Origin: an uncultured Coriobacteriaceae bacterium
GTDB taxonomy: Bacteria; Actinomycetota; Coriobacteriia; Coriobacteriales; Atopobiaceae
NCBI GenBank assembly: GCA_902797175.1
Contig: CADBRX010000114.1
Span: 1 to 50,392 of the forward strand
Reading direction: 5' to 3'
Length of the DNA: 50,392 bases
Below the pieces are notes generated by a model. It saw only the letters and a program-made list of their open reading frames with translations, had not been told where the DNA came from and did not search any database. The translations under genes and the position numbers were made by a program. Positions 48,816-50,392 of the stretch are shown in pieces (position 1 is the stretch's first letter; each line of letters begins with the position of its first letter).

Positions 48816-50036
48816 ATGACCCGTCCGTTCGTTCCCGTCCTCTTGGGCACCGAGGTGGGCGTCTATGGCATGGCGCGCGCCTTCTGGGAGGCATATGGCG
48901 TCAAGAGCTATGCCTATGGGACGTTTCCCCTCACGCCGACGCGCCACTCCAAGTTCATCGAGCAACGCTGCGACGAGCGCTTTGCCGAGCCCGAGCGCTT
49001 CGTGGAGGTGCTCAACCGCGACGCGTCCACCTTTGGCGACGCCCTTCCGCTCGTCATCCCCTGCGGCGACGACTATTCCCTGCTGCTCTCGACGCACAAG
49101 GACGAGCTGGACCCGCGCCTGGTTCCCATCACGTCCGACGCGGGCGTCCTCGACGAGCTGAACGACAAGGCCCGCTTCTATGCCCTGTGCGAGCGCGCGG
49201 GCGTGCCCTATCCGCGCGCGGTGAGCATATCGGGCCCGCAGGACCTTCCCGACGAGCTGCCGTTCCCCTTCCCGATGGCGGTGAAGCCAACCGATGCGGC
49301 GTCGTATCGCGAGCATGAGTTCGAGGGGCAGAAGAAGGCCTTCATCATCGAGAACAGGACCATGCTCGAGGAGGTCGTGGAGCGCATCTATGCGTCGGGT
49401 TACGACGCGCAGCTGGTCGTGCAGGACTTCGTCCCGGGTGACGACTCAAACATGCGCACCATGAACGGCTACGTGCGCCAGGACGGTTCCGTTGCGCTGC
49501 TGGCGCTCGGCCGCCCCATCCTCGAGGACCCCGAACCCATGCGCATCGGCAACTACGTCGCCATCATCTCCTATGGCGACGAGGAGCTCTATGCCACGGT
49601 GGAGAAGCTCCTCTCGCACATCAACTACTTTGGCTTCTTCAATCTCGACATGAAGTACGACCCACGTGACGGCAGCTACAAGCTGCTCGACTTCAACCCG
49701 CGCCAAGGCAGGAGCAGCTTCTTTGTGACGCTGGCAGGCAACAACCTGGCCCGCTTCGTGGTGGAGGACGTGGTGGAGCACAAGGTGGGGCCTGCCGTTC
49801 ACGCGAACGAGGAGTACCTGTGGGTGGGGATGTCGCGCCTGATCGTGCGTCACTACACGCCCAAGGGGGAGGGCCGCGACAAGGCGCTGGCGCTCATGCG
49901 TGCCGGCAAGGTCGGCACGACGCTCTTTGGCGCCCATGACAACGACCCCAGGAGGCTCTACCTCATGGGGCGGCTCTGGGCCAGCTACTTCAGGGACTTC
50001 AGGCGCTTCTTTGGCCATCGCGAGTTCGAGGGCTAG
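48816..50036 (+). CDS. ATP-grasp carboxylate-amine ligase, D-aspartate-ligase (Asl)-like
   Basis: The 406-residue product begins FVPVLLGTEVGVYGMARAFWEAYG, similar by memory to the D-aspartate ligase Asl of Enterococcus faecium, which attaches D-Asp to the stem-peptide lysine. ATP-grasp elements include PFPMAVKPTDAASY, VVQDFVPGDDSNMRTMNGYV and LDFNPRQGRSSFFV with metal-binding residues. GGAGGTAG precedes ATG 48816. A racemase gene nearby could provide the D-Asp. A different acceptor or acid is possible. uvrC starts two bases after its stop. Confidence 0.82.
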   Translation: MTRPFVPVLLGTEVGVYGMARAFWEAYGVKSYAYGTFPLTPTRHSKFIEQRCDERFAEPERFVEVLNRDASTFGDALPLVIPCGDDYSLLLSTHKDELDPRLVPITSDAGVLDELNDKARFYALCERAGVPYPRAVSISGPQDLPDELPFPFPMAVKPTDAASYREHEFEGQKKAFIIENRTMLEEVVERIYASGYDAQLVVQDFVPGDDSNMRTMNGYVRQDGSVALLALGRPILEDPEPMRIGNYVAIISYGDEELYATVEKLLSHINYFGFFNLDMKYDPRDGSYKLLDFNPRQGRSSFFVTLAGNNLARFVVEDVVEHKVGPAVHANEEYLWVGMSRLIVRHYTPKGEGRDKALALMRAGKVGTTLFGAHDNDPRRLYLMGRLWASYFRDFRRFFGHREFEG

Positions 50037-50038
50037 CT

Positions 50039-50392
50039 ATGGTCGACGTCGAGCCCACCTTGGCGGAGCAGGTTGCCCAGGTTCCCACCGAACCGGGCTG
50101 CTACCTGTGGAAGGATGGCTCGGGCACGGTCATCTACGTGGGCAAGGCAAAGAACCTGCGCTCCCGCATGCGCCAGTACGTGACGCTTTCGGACGAGCGC
50201 GAGAAGATCCCCTTCATGATGCAGGTGGTGAGGAGCTTTGACTACGTGGTGGTCGGCTCCGAGCACGAGGCGCTCGTGCTCGAACGCGAGCTCATTGCCC
50301 AGTACCATCCCTACTACAACGTCGACTACAAGGACGACAAGAGCTACCCCTACATCGCCGTCACCGAGTCGGACGTCTTTCCCGCCATCAAG
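50039..50392 (+). CDS. uvrC: Excinuclease ABC subunit C (5' end only)
   Basis: 118 codons are visible, cut by the window end. The GIY-YIG nuclease domain is clear: PTEPGCYLWKDGSGTVIYVGKAKNLRSRMRQY, split over the active-site Tyr and Arg, followed by VVVGSEHEALVLERELIAQ and YNVDYKDDKSYPYI. UvrC makes both incisions after UvrA and UvrB find the lesion. It begins two bases after the ATP-grasp gene and seems to rely on that gene's promoter; no strong ribosome site or LexA-like box is seen directly before it. Confidence 0.95.
   Translation, partial: MVDVEPTLAEQVAQVPTEPGCYLWKDGSGTVIYVGKAKNLRSRMRQYVTLSDEREKIPFMMQVVRSFDYVVVGSEHEALVLERELIAQYHPYYNVDYKDDKSYPYIAVTESDVFPAIK

Overview
The window is a high-GC, gene-dense stretch of a bacterial chromosome with short intergenic gaps and strong AGGAGG-type ribosome binding sites. 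The gene set fits an actinobacterium of the class Coriobacteriia (Olsenella/Atopobium-like): a twin-arginine lipoprotein oligopeptide system, a split transketolase, a fused HisZ-HisG, and a D-aspartate-ligase-like cell-wall cluster. The taxonomic call is inference from gene content and base composition; no rRNA or other decisive marker lies in the window.

Layout. 1-195 is the 3' end of an S1-domain protein gene, probably rpsA. 272-12207 is mostly a peptide-use region: pyroglutamyl peptidase, a five-gene oligopeptide ABC transporter, a second convergent solute-binding lipoprotein, PepT and an M42 aminopeptidase, followed by coaE and a small lytic transglycosylase. A 52-bp tandem-repeat array and a long hairpin lie between the two convergent transport units. 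12851-18396 holds a large membrane-anchored protein of unknown function divergent from uvrB, then a YdjM-like membrane protein. 18405-24168 carries a small 2[4Fe-4S] ferredoxin, a YaiI/YqxD protein, an HD-domain hydrolase, a two-subunit transketolase and a 678-residue protein with a TerD-like C-terminus. 24165-28005 on the minus strand is a unit of an Mrp-type ATPase and two FAD-dependent enzymes. uvrA (28256-31132) is followed by an acyltransferase/CapA-like/SGNH-like fusion protein, ybaK and murJ. 36654-45336 is the histidine locus hisZG-D-C-B-H-A-(DegT-like)-F-I. The last part holds an NlpC/P60 hydrolase, an Asp/Glu racemase, a FemAB-like transferase, a D-Asp-ligase-like ATP-grasp enzyme and the start of uvrC.

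Themes. (1) Peptide scavenging: uptake plus three peptidases. (2) Nucleotide excision repair: uvrB, uvrA and uvrC all lie within 35 kb, with LexA-box-like sequences before uvrB and uvrA. (3) Envelope building: lytic enzyme, lipid II flippase, cell-surface acyltransferase fusion, and a racemase/Fem/ATP-grasp group that resembles a D-aspartate cross-bridge pathway. (4) Histidine synthesis, nearly complete except for hisE and a histidinol-phosphate phosphatase, and interrupted by an unexplained PLP-enzyme gene.

Most genes are recognisable housekeeping functions. I did not find a clear new defence or mobile system. The most unusual items are the three-domain fusion with a degenerate SGNH active site, the DegT-like gene inside the his operon, the TerD-like protein, the 52-bp tandem array, and a set of very long intergenic hairpins.
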